Counted from the stretch's first letter, positions 49,543-59,091 are shown. The stretch: DNA of 64,000 nt from DASSQJ01 sp963730165 (GCA_963730165.1 CAVSQS010000002.1:682001-746000); one strand, 5' to 3'. Made by a program: numbers and translations. Notes: generated by a model not told the origin, from the letters alone.

Positions 49543-50421
49543 GTGACCCCGAGTCCCTTCGCCGACGAGGCCCGCGAGCTGCTGCTCGCCCACGTCGACC
49601 GGACGCTGAGCGGGGTGCTCGAGGACCCGGCCGAGGTCGCAGCGGTGGTCGGCGTGGAGCGGCTCGTCGTCGTGACCGGCTCCACCGACCCCGACGTGCT
49701 GCGCGGGGCCGTCGACGCGATCCATGGCGACGTCGGCGAGGTGAGCGTCGAGGTGCGCGCCTCGGTGGCCGAAGGGCTCGAGCGACGCCAGGGCGGCGAA
49801 CCGGCGGACGCCGGGGTCGTCAACGCCGACGCCGGCCGGCACGAGATCACCACCGATGCCACCCTGCTGCGTGCCGGGGTGCGGGCCTCGCAGCGCTCGT
49901 ACGACGCGACGCCGTACTACCGGCTGCGGTACGGCGGCCGCGGCGCCCGCTTCGCGAGCACCGACACGGCGTGGCTCGTCTCGCTGGCCGACCACGACGA
50001 GGCGCACACCGTCCGGCAGGTGCAGTGGCTCTCGCGGGTGCTGGCGACGCGGGGGATGCCGTCGTGGCTGCTCGAGACCCACCTCGCAGAGCTCGTCACC
50101 GAGCTGCGCGAGGCGGTGGACGACGGCGCCGCCGGTGCGCTCCCGGCAGCCCGCGACGCCCTGGCCGCAGCCCGGCGGGCCCACGTCGACGACGAGCTGC
50201 TCGTCCGCTCGGACGGCTGGGTCGCCGAGGCACTGGGGCCGGACCTGCCGTTCGAGGGCACCGGCGTGCTGCTCGCCGCCGCGGTCGCCGACGAGCTCTC
50301 GGGGGTCGCGACGGACGACGGGCCGTACGTCGGGTGGTTGACCTACTCCGAGCGGCTGCACCCCGACGCCGCCGACGCGGTCATCGAGGTGCGCGACCGC
50401 ATCCACGAAGCCGCCCGCTGA
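49543..50421 (+). CDS. Conserved-looking protein of unknown function
   Basis: A 292-residue protein starting at GTG, with weak ribosome-site sequence AAAGG just upstream. It is soluble, Ala- and acidic-rich, and mostly helical in the C-terminal half. Segments that look structured are VERLVVVTGSTDPDVLRGAVDAI, YDATPYYRLRYGGRGARFASTDTAWLVSLADHDE and GPYVGWLTYSERLHPDAADAVIEVRDRI. I do not recognise a family. Codon bias is normal for the window and there are no antisense candidates better than it, so it is probably real. Confidence 0.65.
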   Translation: MTPSPFADEARELLLAHVDRTLSGVLEDPAEVAAVVGVERLVVVTGSTDPDVLRGAVDAIHGDVGEVSVEVRASVAEGLERRQGGEPADAGVVNADAGRHEITTDATLLRAGVRASQRSYDATPYYRLRYGGRGARFASTDTAWLVSLADHDEAHTVRQVQWLSRVLATRGMPSWLLETHLAELVTELREAVDDGAAGALPAARDALAAARRAHVDDELLVRSDGWVAEALGPDLPFEGTGVLLAAAVADELSGVATDDGPYVGWLTYSERLHPDAADAVIEVRDRIHEAAR

Positions 50422-50437
50422 CGGGTGCTCCCGACCC

Positions 50438-50962
50438 TCACCCGAGGTCGGCGAGGTCCCTGAACCAGGTGTCCGGTGGGTTGGCGCCCACGTCCCCGCC
50501 CAGCGACTCGATGCCGGCCGTGACCTCCGCCGAGCTCCACGACAGCCACGTGGCGGGAGTGAGCTCGATCGTCGTGTCCTCGTGGGCCGCGAGAAGGCGT
50601 CCGATCGTGTCCATGCCGGAGTCGGTGAGCAGGCGCCGGCGGATGGCCGCGTTGGCCGCGGCCGCCTCCTCCCCTGTCCTGACCCTCGCCGCGCCGGTGC
50701 ACGACACCCAACCGCCATCACGCAGGGAGACGAAGAAGGTCGCGACCGGTCGGGCCCTGACGTTGGCCACCTTCCGGGTGGAGTGCGGTGTCGGGACGAG
50801 CACGTGGTCGTCGGCGTCGAGGGAGAAGAGCACCTCGGTGAGGTGGGGGGCACCGTCGGGGTTCACGGTCGCGAGGACGCAGTTCCCCTCGGCCGCAAGC
50901 CGTCGGCGCAGCTCCTCGGACAGTCCCGAGGGTGTTCGGTAGACGGGCGGGATCTGGGGCAT
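50438..50962 (-). CDS. PPOX/F420-type pyridoxamine 5'-phosphate oxidase-like protein
   Basis: A 174-residue split-barrel flavoprotein-type protein. It contains NCVLATVNPDGAPHLTEVLFSLDADDHVLVPTPHSTRKVANVRARP, the characteristic strand-turn-strand of the family, and GWVSCTGAARVRTGEE. Members bind FMN, F420 or haem. It converges on the 292-aa gene. The substrate cannot be inferred. Confidence 0.87.
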   Translation of the reverse strand: MPQIPPVYRTPSGLSEELRRRLAAEGNCVLATVNPDGAPHLTEVLFSLDADDHVLVPTPHSTRKVANVRARPVATFFVSLRDGGWVSCTGAARVRTGEEAAAANAAIRRRLLTDSGMDTIGRLLAAHEDTTIELTPATWLSWSSAEVTAGIESLGGDVGANPPDTWFRDLADLG

Positions 50963-51008
50963 CCTCCGACCGTACCCACGACCAGCCGGGCGTGCCCGCC
51001 GGCGGCCC

Positions 51009-52481
51009 TCAGGAGAGCAGACCGAGGAGAGCGTGCGGCAGGGCGCTCGTGACGACGAGGACCACGCTGCCGGTCACGAGCACCACCCGCGTCGACCGCA
51101 TGGTCGGCGCGGCGACGGGGGCGTCCAGAGCCTCCTCCGCGGCTGCGGCCGGACCCGGCCTGCCGATGAGGAGGGCGAGCCAGCGCAGGTAGACGGCGAC
51201 ACCCAGCACGACCGCCACCACCGCGACCCCGACGAGCGGCCACACCTGCGCGTCGACGGCGGGGCGGAGTGCGACCACCTTGGCCACCAGGCCCACCACA
51301 CCCGGCGGCAGACCTGCGAGCACGAGCAGGGCGAGCACCAGCGCACCGCCGGTGAGGGCGTCGCGGCGCAGCAGCCCGCGGAAGCCGTCGAGCGTGGGGG
51401 ACCCCACGCGGGAGACCGCGGCGAAGGCCACGACGGTGGCGGTCGCGTAGACGAGCACGTAGGCAGCGGTCGCACGGACGCCGTCCTCGTTGGCGGCGCT
51501 GAGCGGCAGCACCACCCAGCCGGCCTGCGCGACCGTCGACCACGCGAGCAGCCGGGTCGGGTCCTGCTGGCGCAGGGCCACGACGTTGCCGAGCAGCATC
51601 GAGGCGCCCGCCACGACGGCGAGCGGGAGCAGCACCTGCGGCCCGGCAGCGGAGAGCGCGCGGACGACGACGAGGAGCGCGGCCGCGGCGGCCACCTTGG
51701 ACGCGGTCGCGAGGAAGGCGGCCGTCCCGACGTCGGCCGTCGAGTACGCCTGCGGGGTCCAGGCGTGGAAGGGGACGAGCGAGAGCTTGAACCCGACGCC
51801 GGCCACCAGGACCGTGGCGGCGAGCACGAGCACCGGCCGGGTCGCCGGGTCCTCCCAGGCGCTCCGGGCGCCCTCGGCGAGGAACGCGGCGTCGCCGGTG
51901 GCCGTGACCCAGAGGGCCGCCCCGAGCACGAGCAGCGCGAACGACGCCAGTGACGTGACGAGCAGGGTGAGGGCACCGTGCGCCGCCCGCGCGGTGCCGC
52001 GAAGGGCCACGAGCGCGACGAGGGGCACGGTGGCGAGCTCGAGGGCCACGAGCCAGGCGCCGAGGTCACGGGCCGCCGCCACGGCGACGCCGCCGGAGGA
52101 TGCAGCGAGCACGAGCATCGTGGTGACCACGTGGTCGCGAGGGGGGCCCGCGGTGTCGTGGAGCACGGCGAGCGCCGCAGCCGCCGCCAGCAGGACCCCT
52201 GCCTGGAGTGTCGACTCGGTGGCCCCCGCCGTCCACAGGCAGGCACCGTCGGGCGCGGGCAGGCACAGCGTGCGCAGCGGCTCGCCGGCACCGGCGAACG
52301 AGCCCCGCACCGACACGGCGGCCCCGCCGACCAGCAGCACCGCACCCAGCGGCGGCGCCCATCCGGCACGGCGCACCCGACCCGGCAGCACGGCGTCGAG
52401 GAGCAGGACGAGCACGGCCCCTGCGGCCGGCACCAGCGCCGGGGCGAGGACGAGCCAGTCGATCGAGACGAGCGCGGTCAC
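51009..52481 (-). CDS. nuoN: Complex I subunit N (NADH-quinone oxidoreductase family)
   Basis: A 490-residue antiporter-like subunit with about 14 helices. KLSLVPFHAWTPQAYSTADVGTAAFLATASKVAA is the core TM7-8 segment with the lysines used in proton transfer, and LAWSTVAQAGWVVLPL follows. It is the last gene of the cluster. The ATG overlaps the nuoM stop by 4 bp. Confidence 0.93.
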   Translation of the reverse strand: MTALVSIDWLVLAPALVPAAGAVLVLLLDAVLPGRVRRAGWAPPLGAVLLVGGAAVSVRGSFAGAGEPLRTLCLPAPDGACLWTAGATESTLQAGVLLAAAAALAVLHDTAGPPRDHVVTTMLVLAASSGGVAVAAARDLGAWLVALELATVPLVALVALRGTARAAHGALTLLVTSLASFALLVLGAALWVTATGDAAFLAEGARSAWEDPATRPVLVLAATVLVAGVGFKLSLVPFHAWTPQAYSTADVGTAAFLATASKVAAAAALLVVVRALSAAGPQVLLPLAVVAGASMLLGNVVALRQQDPTRLLAWSTVAQAGWVVLPLSAANEDGVRATAAYVLVYATATVVAFAAVSRVGSPTLDGFRGLLRRDALTGGALVLALLVLAGLPPGVVGLVAKVVALRPAVDAQVWPLVGVAVVAVVLGVAVYLRWLALLIGRPGPAAAAEEALDAPVAAPTMRSTRVVLVTGSVVLVVTSALPHALLGLLS

Positions 52482-53950
52482 GGCGCCCCCACCAGCCCGG
52501 CGACCGCCCCGGACGTCACCGACAGCACCGTCATCGGCAGCACCCCGAGGACGACGACCGCCAGGCCCAGCACCCCGAGCACGGCGCGCTCCACCCCGAC
52601 GGTGTCGGGGGTGACGGCGGCGTCGGGCTCGGCACGGTCGCCGACCCAGACGAGCCGGGCCACCCGCAGCGCGTAGGCGGCGGCGATCGCCGCCCCGACC
52701 GCGGCGACCACGGCACAGCCGACGAACAGCCCCCGCGGCCGGTCGTCGGCCGGCGCCCAGGCCGCGTAGACGGCGAGGAACTCGCCCCAGAACCCGGCGA
52801 GGCCCGGCAGACCGAGACTGGCGGCCAGCCCGAGGACGAGGACGAACCCGAGCCGTGGGGAGGTCTCGCGCAGCGCCGGCCGCGGCACCGACAGGTCAGC
52901 GCTCCCCCACCGCTGCTTCAGGCCGCCGACGAGCACGAAGAGCAACGCCGAGACCACGCCGTGGGCGATGTTGCCGAACAGCGCCGCCTGCAGCCCGGTG
53001 TCGGAGCCCGCCGCCAGCGCGAGGACCACGAAGCCCATGTGCCCGACAGAGGAGTACGCGATCAGCCGTTTGAGGTCGCGCTCGACCAGGCACACCAGGC
53101 CGCCCCACACGATGCCGACCACGCCGAGCACCGCGAGCACGGGAGCGAGCCGCGCGAAGGCGTCGGGGACGGTCGACACCGGCAGTCGGACGAGTCCGTA
53201 GGTGCCCATCTTGAGGAGCACGGCCGCCAGCAGCACCGACCCCGCCGTCGGGGCGGTGGTGTGGGCCGGCGGCAGCCACGTGTGCAGGGGGAACACCGGC
53301 ACCTTGACGGCCAGACCCGCGACGAGCAGCACCGCCACGAGCAGCTGGGTGCCGGCCGGCAGGGTCGACCCCGCGCTCACGAGCTCGCGCAGGTCGGATG
53401 TGCCGGCCGCGCCGACGAGGACGAGGATCCCGACGAGCATCAGCGTCGAGCCGACCGCGGTGTAGAGGATGAAGCGCTGACCGGCCTCGGTGCGCGCACG
53501 GGCGTCGTGGCGGTCGCCGTACCGGGTGATGAGCACCCACATCGGCACGAGCACGAGCTCGAAGGCGACGAAGAACAGCACCGCGTCGCGGGCGGTGAAC
53601 GTGGCGAGCGCGCCGGCCTCGACGAGCAGGATGCAGCCGAGGAAGGTGGCCGGGGTGCCGCCCTCGGGCACGTCGACCCACGCGTGGGCGGCGAGGAGGA
53701 CGCCGACGAGAGCCGTGAGCACCACGAGGGGCACCGAGATGCCGTCGGCACCGAACGACCAGCGCACACCGAGCTCCGGAAGCCAGGCACGGTCGACGTC
53801 ACCGCCGAGGACGGCCAGGGCCACGGCCAGCCCCAGCGTGAGGACCGCGGCGACCGCCGTGACGACGCGCGCCCGAGCCACGGACAGCATCCGACCGCCG
53901 GTGACCAGCCACAGCCCGACCGCGGCGGGCACCAGGAGGAGCAGGCTCAC
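52478..53950 (-). CDS. nuoM: Complex I subunit M
   Basis: A 490-residue antiporter-like subunit with about 14 helices. FFVAFELVLVPMWVLITRYG contains the conserved TM5 Glu, KVPVFPLHTWLPPAHTTAPTAGSVLLAAVLLKMGTYGL the TM7-8 lysines, and RLIAYSSVGHMGFVVL the next signature. The GTG start overlaps the nuoL TGA. A longer open frame that continues upstream is antisense-like sequence in nuoL and was rejected. Confidence 0.95.
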   Translation of the reverse strand: MSLLLLVPAAVGLWLVTGGRMLSVARARVVTAVAAVLTLGLAVALAVLGGDVDRAWLPELGVRWSFGADGISVPLVVLTALVGVLLAAHAWVDVPEGGTPATFLGCILLVEAGALATFTARDAVLFFVAFELVLVPMWVLITRYGDRHDARARTEAGQRFILYTAVGSTLMLVGILVLVGAAGTSDLRELVSAGSTLPAGTQLLVAVLLVAGLAVKVPVFPLHTWLPPAHTTAPTAGSVLLAAVLLKMGTYGLVRLPVSTVPDAFARLAPVLAVLGVVGIVWGGLVCLVERDLKRLIAYSSVGHMGFVVLALAAGSDTGLQAALFGNIAHGVVSALLFVLVGGLKQRWGSADLSVPRPALRETSPRLGFVLVLGLAASLGLPGLAGFWGEFLAVYAAWAPADDRPRGLFVGCAVVAAVGAAIAAAYALRVARLVWVGDRAEPDAAVTPDTVGVERAVLGVLGLAVVVLGVLPMTVLSVTSGAVAGLVGAP

Positions 53951-55836
53951 GACCACGCCGCCACCCCCGCCACCCCGAGGGCGCCGAGCAGCACCACCGC
54001 ACCGAGGACGAGCCCGACCGCGGCGCTGGGCCGCTCGCCGCGGTGCAGACGCCCCCCGGTCCACCCGGCGAAGCGGGCGGCGACGGCCGCCCCGCGCACG
54101 TAGGCGTCGACCACCTCGGTGTCGAGGTAGGCCACCACCCGCGCCAGTGCCACGACGGGGCGGGCGACAAGACGCCGGTAGAGCGCATCGACGCCGAGGC
54201 CACGGTCGGCGTGCGGGATGAGCCGCCGGGCCAGGACCTCGGCGGGGTCGCGGTCGAAGCCACCGCTCAGTGCCACCGCCGCGCCGACGGCGATCGCGAG
54301 AACGGTGAGGAGGAGCCACCACAGCGAGACCGGCTCGACCGCGAACGCACCGGTGAGCAGGACCAGCCCACCGACGACGCTGCCGGCGACGAGCACGCCG
54401 AGGGTCGCCAGCACCCACGGGGGCACCGGGCCCGACCGCGGGCGCGACCGGACGTGGGCGGTGAGCACGAGGTAGGCGCGGGTGGCGTACGCGGCGGTGA
54501 CCGCCGAGGTGAGCACGAGGGCAGCGAGGACGACCACGCCGGGGCCGCCGTCCTCGGCCACGGCGCCGTCCCACGCCGTCGCCACGACGTGCTCCTTGGA
54601 CAGGCCGCCGACGACGAGCGGCACACCGGCCAGGGAGAGCAGACCGAACGAGAACGCGGTGCGCAGCACCGGGGCCGCGGTACCGCTCCCCCGCAGGGTC
54701 GACGCCAGCGTGCCGCCCGCGACGAGGCCCGCCCACCCCATCGCGAGGAACAACAGCGACTTGAACAGGGCGTGCGACCACAGGTGGAACAGGCCCGCAC
54801 CCGGCCCGGCGTCGATCGGCGCCGCGGCCAGGGCGCCGAGCATGATCGCGACCTGGCTCACCGTGGACCACGCGAGCATCCGCTTGAGGTCGCTCTGCGC
54901 GAAGGCGAGGACTGCCGCGAGCAGCATCGTCACGGCCGCGGCGACCCCGAGGAACCAGCGCGCGCTCGGGCTCACCGCGAGCAGCGGGAAGAGTCCGGCG
55001 AGCACCACCGTGCCCGCCGCCACCATCGTCGCGGCGTGGATGAGCGCGCTCGCCGGCGTCGGGCCCTCCATCGCGTCGGGCAGCCAGTCCTGGAACGGCA
55101 CCTGCGCCGACTTGCCGAGCACCCCGACGATGACGAGGGCGAGCAGGAGGGAGCGCAGCGCCTCGGACGGGGCCGAGCACGCGGAGAGGGCCTCCCCGAC
55201 CGTCATCCCGACGTACGTGGCCTCGTCGATGCACTCGGTGGGTCGCGCCCAGGCCCCCAGCACGGCCTCGAGCCGGGTGGAGCCGGCCCCCGCCACGAGA
55301 CCGACGACCCCGAGGACGAAGCCGATGTCGGCGACCCGGGTCACGAGGAAGGCCTTGTGGGCGGCCCGGCGTGCACTGGGCCGCCGCGACCAGTGGCCGA
55401 TGAGCAGGTACGAGCACCAGCCCATGACCTCCCAGCCGACGACGGTGAGCACGAGGTCGCCGGAGTGGACCACGAGCAGCATCGCCGCCGAGAACAGCGA
55501 GACCGTCGCGGCGAACTGGCCGTAGCGGTCGTCGGTCTCGAGGTACCAGGTCGAGTAGACCTGCACTGCGAGCGCGACGAGGGCGACCACGAAGGCGATG
55601 GCGGCGCGGGTGGGGCCGGTGAGCAGCTCGAGCGGCACCTGGAGGGCGCCGGCGTCGAGTGCCGGGCCGGGCACGGCGAGCACGTCGGGGGTGGTGGCCC
55701 ACGCGACGGTCGCGGCGAGCAGGGTGAAGGACCCGGCCACGAGGGCGGTGGCCCGCGCCAGCCGGTCGTCGTCGCGCACGAGCAGCCCGAGGGCCGCGGC
55801 GGCCGCCGGGACGAGAACGATCACCCAGGGGATCAC
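53947..55836 (-). CDS. nuoL: Complex I subunit L
   Basis: A 629-residue antiporter-like subunit. GWEVMGWCSYLLIGHW is the NuoL TM5 signature, KSAQVPFQDWLPDAMEGPTPASALIHAATMVAAG the TM7-8 core, and RMLAWSTVSQVAIML the next conserved block. The long C-terminal part includes the lateral helix expected for NuoL. The ATG overlaps the nuoK stop. Confidence 0.95.
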   Translation of the reverse strand: MIPWVIVLVPAAAAALGLLVRDDDRLARATALVAGSFTLLAATVAWATTPDVLAVPGPALDAGALQVPLELLTGPTRAAIAFVVALVALAVQVYSTWYLETDDRYGQFAATVSLFSAAMLLVVHSGDLVLTVVGWEVMGWCSYLLIGHWSRRPSARRAAHKAFLVTRVADIGFVLGVVGLVAGAGSTRLEAVLGAWARPTECIDEATYVGMTVGEALSACSAPSEALRSLLLALVIVGVLGKSAQVPFQDWLPDAMEGPTPASALIHAATMVAAGTVVLAGLFPLLAVSPSARWFLGVAAAVTMLLAAVLAFAQSDLKRMLAWSTVSQVAIMLGALAAAPIDAGPGAGLFHLWSHALFKSLLFLAMGWAGLVAGGTLASTLRGSGTAAPVLRTAFSFGLLSLAGVPLVVGGLSKEHVVATAWDGAVAEDGGPGVVVLAALVLTSAVTAAYATRAYLVLTAHVRSRPRSGPVPPWVLATLGVLVAGSVVGGLVLLTGAFAVEPVSLWWLLLTVLAIAVGAAVALSGGFDRDPAEVLARRLIPHADRGLGVDALYRRLVARPVVALARVVAYLDTEVVDAYVRGAAVAARFAGWTGGRLHRGERPSAAVGLVLGAVVLLGALGVAGVAAWS

Positions 55837-56141
55837 GGGGCCTCACCGCTGCGCTCGTCGAGGTCGATGCTGCGCCGCAGGCGGAACGCGGCGAGCACCA
55901 CCGCGAGCGCGACCACCACCTCGGCGGCCGCGATGGTGATGACGAAGAGGGGCAGGATGCTGCCCGACGCCCACCGGTCGCCTCCTGTGGCCTGGGTGGC
56001 GACGAGGAGGACGAGGCCACCCGAGAGGACGAGCTCGACACCGACGAGGAGCAGGACGGCGTTGCGCCGCACCGTGACCCCGACGACCCCGACGCCGACG
56101 AGCAGGGCGGCGAGCACGTACGGGCCCGCCACGTGGATCAT
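55833..56141 (-). CDS. nuoK: Complex I subunit K
   Basis: A 102-residue protein with three helices: GPYVLAALLVGVGVVGVTV, NAVLLLVGVELVLSGGLVLLV (with the conserved Glu of TM2) and SILPLFVITIAAAEVVVALAVVLA (conserved Glu of TM3). Size and charged intramembrane residues match NuoK. The ATG overlaps the nuoJ stop by 4 bp. Confidence 0.93.
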   Translation of the reverse strand: MIHVAGPYVLAALLVGVGVVGVTVRRNAVLLLVGVELVLSGGLVLLVATQATGGDRWASGSILPLFVITIAAAEVVVALAVVLAAFRLRRSIDLDERSGEAP

Positions 56142-56665
56142 CCGGCCACCTCCCCGGGCGAGGGGGTCGCGCGCGCCACGCGCGAGACGGCCAGGGCGGC
56201 GACGAGGGCGGCGAGGAGCAGGACGCTGAGCAGCTCGAAGGGCCAGACCCACGTGCCGAACAGCTGCCCGGCGACCTGCGTCGAGGAGACGTCGGACCGC
56301 TGCACCGCGTCGGTGCCGGCCAGCGGCAGGAGCACCGACAGCAGGAGGGCGGTGACCGCGGCGCCGAGCAGCCCGGCGCCGACCGACCGCCACCGCGACA
56401 CCGCATGGCCCTCGTCCGGGCCGATCGGCGCCCGCGTCAGCATGAGGGCGAAGAGGACGAGGACGACGACGGCGCCGACGTACACCAGCACCAGCACGAG
56501 CGCCACGAGCTCGGCACCCAGCACGAGCAGCGCGCCCGCGGTCCCGAGGAGGGAGACCACGAGCCAGAGGGCGGCGTGCACGACCTGGCGGGTCGTCACC
56601 GCGAGGAGACCCCCGACGAGGGCCACCACGCCGCAGGCGGCGAAGGCCGTGTCGAGCGCGGTCAC
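56138..56665 (-). CDS. nuoJ: Complex I subunit J
   Basis: A 175-residue protein with five helices. VVHAALWLVVSLLGTAGALLVLGAELVALVLVLVYVGAVVVLVLFALML is the conserved TM2-3 block with the glycine kink and the Tyr of TM3. The C-terminal two helices are shorter. The ATG overlaps the nuoI stop by 4 bp. Confidence 0.92.
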   Translation of the reverse strand: MTALDTAFAACGVVALVGGLLAVTTRQVVHAALWLVVSLLGTAGALLVLGAELVALVLVLVYVGAVVVLVLFALMLTRAPIGPDEGHAVSRWRSVGAGLLGAAVTALLLSVLLPLAGTDAVQRSDVSSTQVAGQLFGTWVWPFELLSVLLLAALVAALAVSRVARATPSPGEVAG

Positions 56666-57450
56666 GTGGCGTCCTCGGGGGGAGCCGGCTGCTCCGGGGT
56701 GACGGTCTCCGTCCCGTCACCTGCCGGGGGCGCGCCGGCCGGGCCGCTCACCGGCTTCGGGCGCACCGTGCGTGGCGTGCGTGTCGCTCGGCCGCCGGCG
56801 ACCAGTCCGCTGCCGCGGGCCGGCCGGGCCGCGGCGGCCACCTCGGCGGGCTCGGCCGACCGCTCGTCGAGGGCCGGCGGCGGGGGCACGGTCGCCATCC
56901 AGTCGCCGAGCCGGTCCTTCTCGTGGAGCAGGTCGCGGATGTCGGTCTCGGCGTACTCGAACTGCGGGCTCCAGAACAGCGCGTCGAAGGGGCACACCTC
57001 GATGCAGATGCCGCAGTACATGCACAGCGAGAAGTCGATGGCGAACCGGTCGAGGACGTTGCGCTGCCGGTCGCGGCCGCCCTCCGTCGTCGCCGGGACG
57101 GTCTCCTTGTGGCTGTCGATGTAGATGCACCAGTCGGGGCACTCGCGCGCACACAGCATGCACGAGGTGCAGTTCTCCTCGAGCAGCGCGATGACGCCGC
57201 GGCTGCGCGGCGGCAGCGAGGGCGGCACGTCGGGGTACTCGGCCGTGTGCGTGGGGCGCAGCGCCGTACGCGCGGTGGTGGCCAGACCCTTGAGGACCCC
57301 GGGCAGCCCACCGCGCCCGCGGCGATCACGCTGGGGGGTGGCCTCCCGTGGTGGGCTCTGCGGTTGCGGCGCCGTGCCCTGCGGCGGCGGCGCGACCTGC
57401 TCATCCTGTGGCTGCTGTGGCACCTGTGGCATCTGCTGCTCCTCGTTCAC
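56662..57450 (-). CDS. nuoI: Complex I subunit I (two 4Fe-4S ferredoxin)
   Basis: A 262-residue protein. The cluster motifs CTSCMLCARECP and CMYCGICIEVCP lie at about residues 94-145 and ligate clusters N6a and N6b. It has an unusual N-terminal Gln/Pro-rich extension of about 45 residues (QQMPQVPQQPQDEQV) and a long Ala/Pro-rich tail of about 75 residues, so it is longer than typical NuoI. The GTG start overlaps the nuoH stop. Confidence 0.95.
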   Translation of the reverse strand: MNEEQQMPQVPQQPQDEQVAPPPQGTAPQPQSPPREATPQRDRRGRGGLPGVLKGLATTARTALRPTHTAEYPDVPPSLPPRSRGVIALLEENCTSCMLCARECPDWCIYIDSHKETVPATTEGGRDRQRNVLDRFAIDFSLCMYCGICIEVCPFDALFWSPQFEYAETDIRDLLHEKDRLGDWMATVPPPPALDERSAEPAEVAAAARPARGSGLVAGGRATRTPRTVRPKPVSGPAGAPPAGDGTETVTPEQPAPPEDAT

Positions 57451-58403
57451 CAGCCCACCACCACCCCGACGGCAGTGAGGACGAGCTGGAGCACCGCGAG
57501 CGGCACCAGCCAGAGCCACGCCAACCGCTGGAGCTGGTCCTCGCGCAGCCGGGGCCACGAGACACGGACCCAGATGACGCCGACGGCGACGACGAGGGCC
57601 TTGAGCGCCGTCCACAGCCAGCCGAGCGCCTCGGGCGCGGGGCCGTGCCAGCCGCCGAGCCAGAGGACGGCGAAGAGCAGCGAGACGACGACGATGCCGG
57701 CGTACTCGGCGAGGAGGAAGAACGCGAACCTCAGCCCGGAGTACTCCGTCCAGGCCCCGAGGACGAGCTCGGCGTCGGCGATCGGCATGTCGAAGGGCGG
57801 CCGCTGCAGCTCGGCCACGGCCGCGACGAGGAAGACGACCGCCCCCGGCAGCTGCCAGAGCAGCCACCACGGGGTCCACCGGTCGGCGAGCACGACGAGC
57901 GAGAGCGAGCCACCGGCGAGCGCCACGGACGCCACGGCGAGGACGAGCGGGAGCTCGTAGGACACGAGCTGGGCGGCCGCACGCAGGCCACCGAGCAGGG
58001 AGTACTTGTTGCCGCTCGACCACCCGGCCATGAGCGTGCCCAGCGCGCCGACCGAGGTGACCGCGAGGAAGAGGATCACCGAACCGGGCACGTCCACGGC
58101 CGCGAAACCGGGGTGCACCGGCACCAGGGCCAGCGCGACGAGGTACGGGACGAGGGCCACGGCCGGTGCGAGGCGGAACACGCGCCGGTCGGCGGCCCGC
58201 GGCGTGATGTCCTCCTTCTGGACGAACTTCACGCCGTCGGCGACGAGCTGGGCCCAGCCGTGGAAGCCGCCGGCGTACATCGGGCCCAGTCGGCCCTGCA
58301 TGTGGGCCATCACCTTGTGCTCGACCTGGCCGACGAGCAGCGGCAGGACGAGGAACGCGGCCAGCACCGCGGCGGCCCGGAGCACGAGGTCGAGCACGGT
58401 CAT
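57447..58403 (-). CDS. nuoH: Complex I subunit H
   Basis: A 318-residue quinone-site membrane subunit with eight helices. VEHKVMAHMQGRLGPMYAGGFHGWAQLVADGVKFVQKED is the conserved first loop. GWSSGNKYSLLGGLRAAAQLVSYELPL and ELQRPPFDMPIADAELVLGAWTEYSG are the quinone-channel loops with their conserved acidic residues. The ATG overlaps the nuoC stop. Confidence 0.96.
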   Translation of the reverse strand: MTVLDLVLRAAAVLAAFLVLPLLVGQVEHKVMAHMQGRLGPMYAGGFHGWAQLVADGVKFVQKEDITPRAADRRVFRLAPAVALVPYLVALALVPVHPGFAAVDVPGSVILFLAVTSVGALGTLMAGWSSGNKYSLLGGLRAAAQLVSYELPLVLAVASVALAGGSLSLVVLADRWTPWWLLWQLPGAVVFLVAAVAELQRPPFDMPIADAELVLGAWTEYSGLRFAFFLLAEYAGIVVVSLLFAVLWLGGWHGPAPEALGWLWTALKALVVAVGVIWVRVSWPRLREDQLQRLAWLWLVPLAVLQLVLTAVGVVVGW

Positions 58404-58921
58404 CGCGGCCCCCACTCCGGCGGTGGCACCCCGGGCGCCTGCACGCGACGCCGCCCGGGGGCCCGCGCCGAGTCGTGGCCCTCCCCCGGCTCCTTGCCGC
58501 CGGGCCACGGCTTGGACGCCCGGGCGGCGAGCTGGAAGGACTTTCGCAGGGGCGTGCCCTCGAAGCCTTCGGGCAGGAGGAGAGGGCGCAGGCCGAGCCC
58601 GGTGCCGTCGTCGAACCCGTCGAAGACGATGCCGAACATCTCGAAGGTCTCGCGTTCGTGCCAGGCGGCACCCGCGAACACGTCGGTGAGGGACGCGACC
58701 GGCTCGCCGTCCGCCAACCGGGTGGTGAGGAGCAGGCCGCGCAGCGCGCCGGGCACAGAGACGTCGTAGAGGTGGCAGACGACGTCGAAGCCCGGGGACT
58801 CCTCGTCGTAGGTGCGGTCGACGGCGCTCAGCCAGTCGAGGAAGGCGAATCCCTCGTCGCGCGCCGCGACGACGGCGCCCCGCCAGCCGCCGGGCTCGAC
58901 CACCCGAGTCTCGTCCGCCAC
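58400..58921 (-). CDS. nuoC: Complex I subunit C (30-kDa type)
   Basis: A 173-residue protein of the 30-kDa subunit family. FAFLDWLSAVDRTYDE, WHERETFEMFGIVFDGF and LRPLLLPEGFEGTPLRKSF are the family signatures; the last is the 30-kDa C-terminal motif. GTG 58921 is a tentative start; GTG 58930 is equally possible. It is the first gene of the cluster here: nuoA, nuoB and nuoD, which usually flank nuoC, are absent, and upstream sequence holds no other gene on this strand before the YdeI terminator. Confidence 0.9.
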   Translation of the reverse strand: MADETRVVEPGGWRGAVVAARDEGFAFLDWLSAVDRTYDEESPGFDVVCHLYDVSVPGALRGLLLTTRLADGEPVASLTDVFAGAAWHERETFEMFGIVFDGFDDGTGLGLRPLLLPEGFEGTPLRKSFQLAARASKPWPGGKEPGEGHDSARAPGRRRVQAPGVPPPEWGPR

Positions 58922-59040
58922 GCGCCGCACACTACCGAGAACTGCCCCGCTGCCGCCCCGACCGCGGATCCTGCGCGGGCGCCGACGTGCGGTGGGGTCC
59001 AGGGCGGACACCCCGGGCGTGAACTTTCCCTCCGGACGCC

Positions 59041-59091
59041 GGAACCTTCACCGAGCGACGGGAACCGAAGGCGTCGGTCGGTGAAGGTTCC
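59041..59091. terminator. Hairpin beyond the YdeI gene
   Basis: The 14-bp arms GGAACCTTCACCGA (59041-59054) and TCGGTGAAGGTTCC (59078-59091) are perfect inverted repeats with a 23-nt spacer. It lies beyond the stop of the leftward YdeI-like gene and ahead of the nuoC promoter. Confidence 0.7.

Noticed and set aside
53951..56041. In-frame extension upstream of nuoM giving a 1,187-aa protein
   Set aside because: It runs across nuoL in a different frame with Arg/Pro-rich composition. GTG 53950 overlapping the nuoL stop is the normal coupled start.
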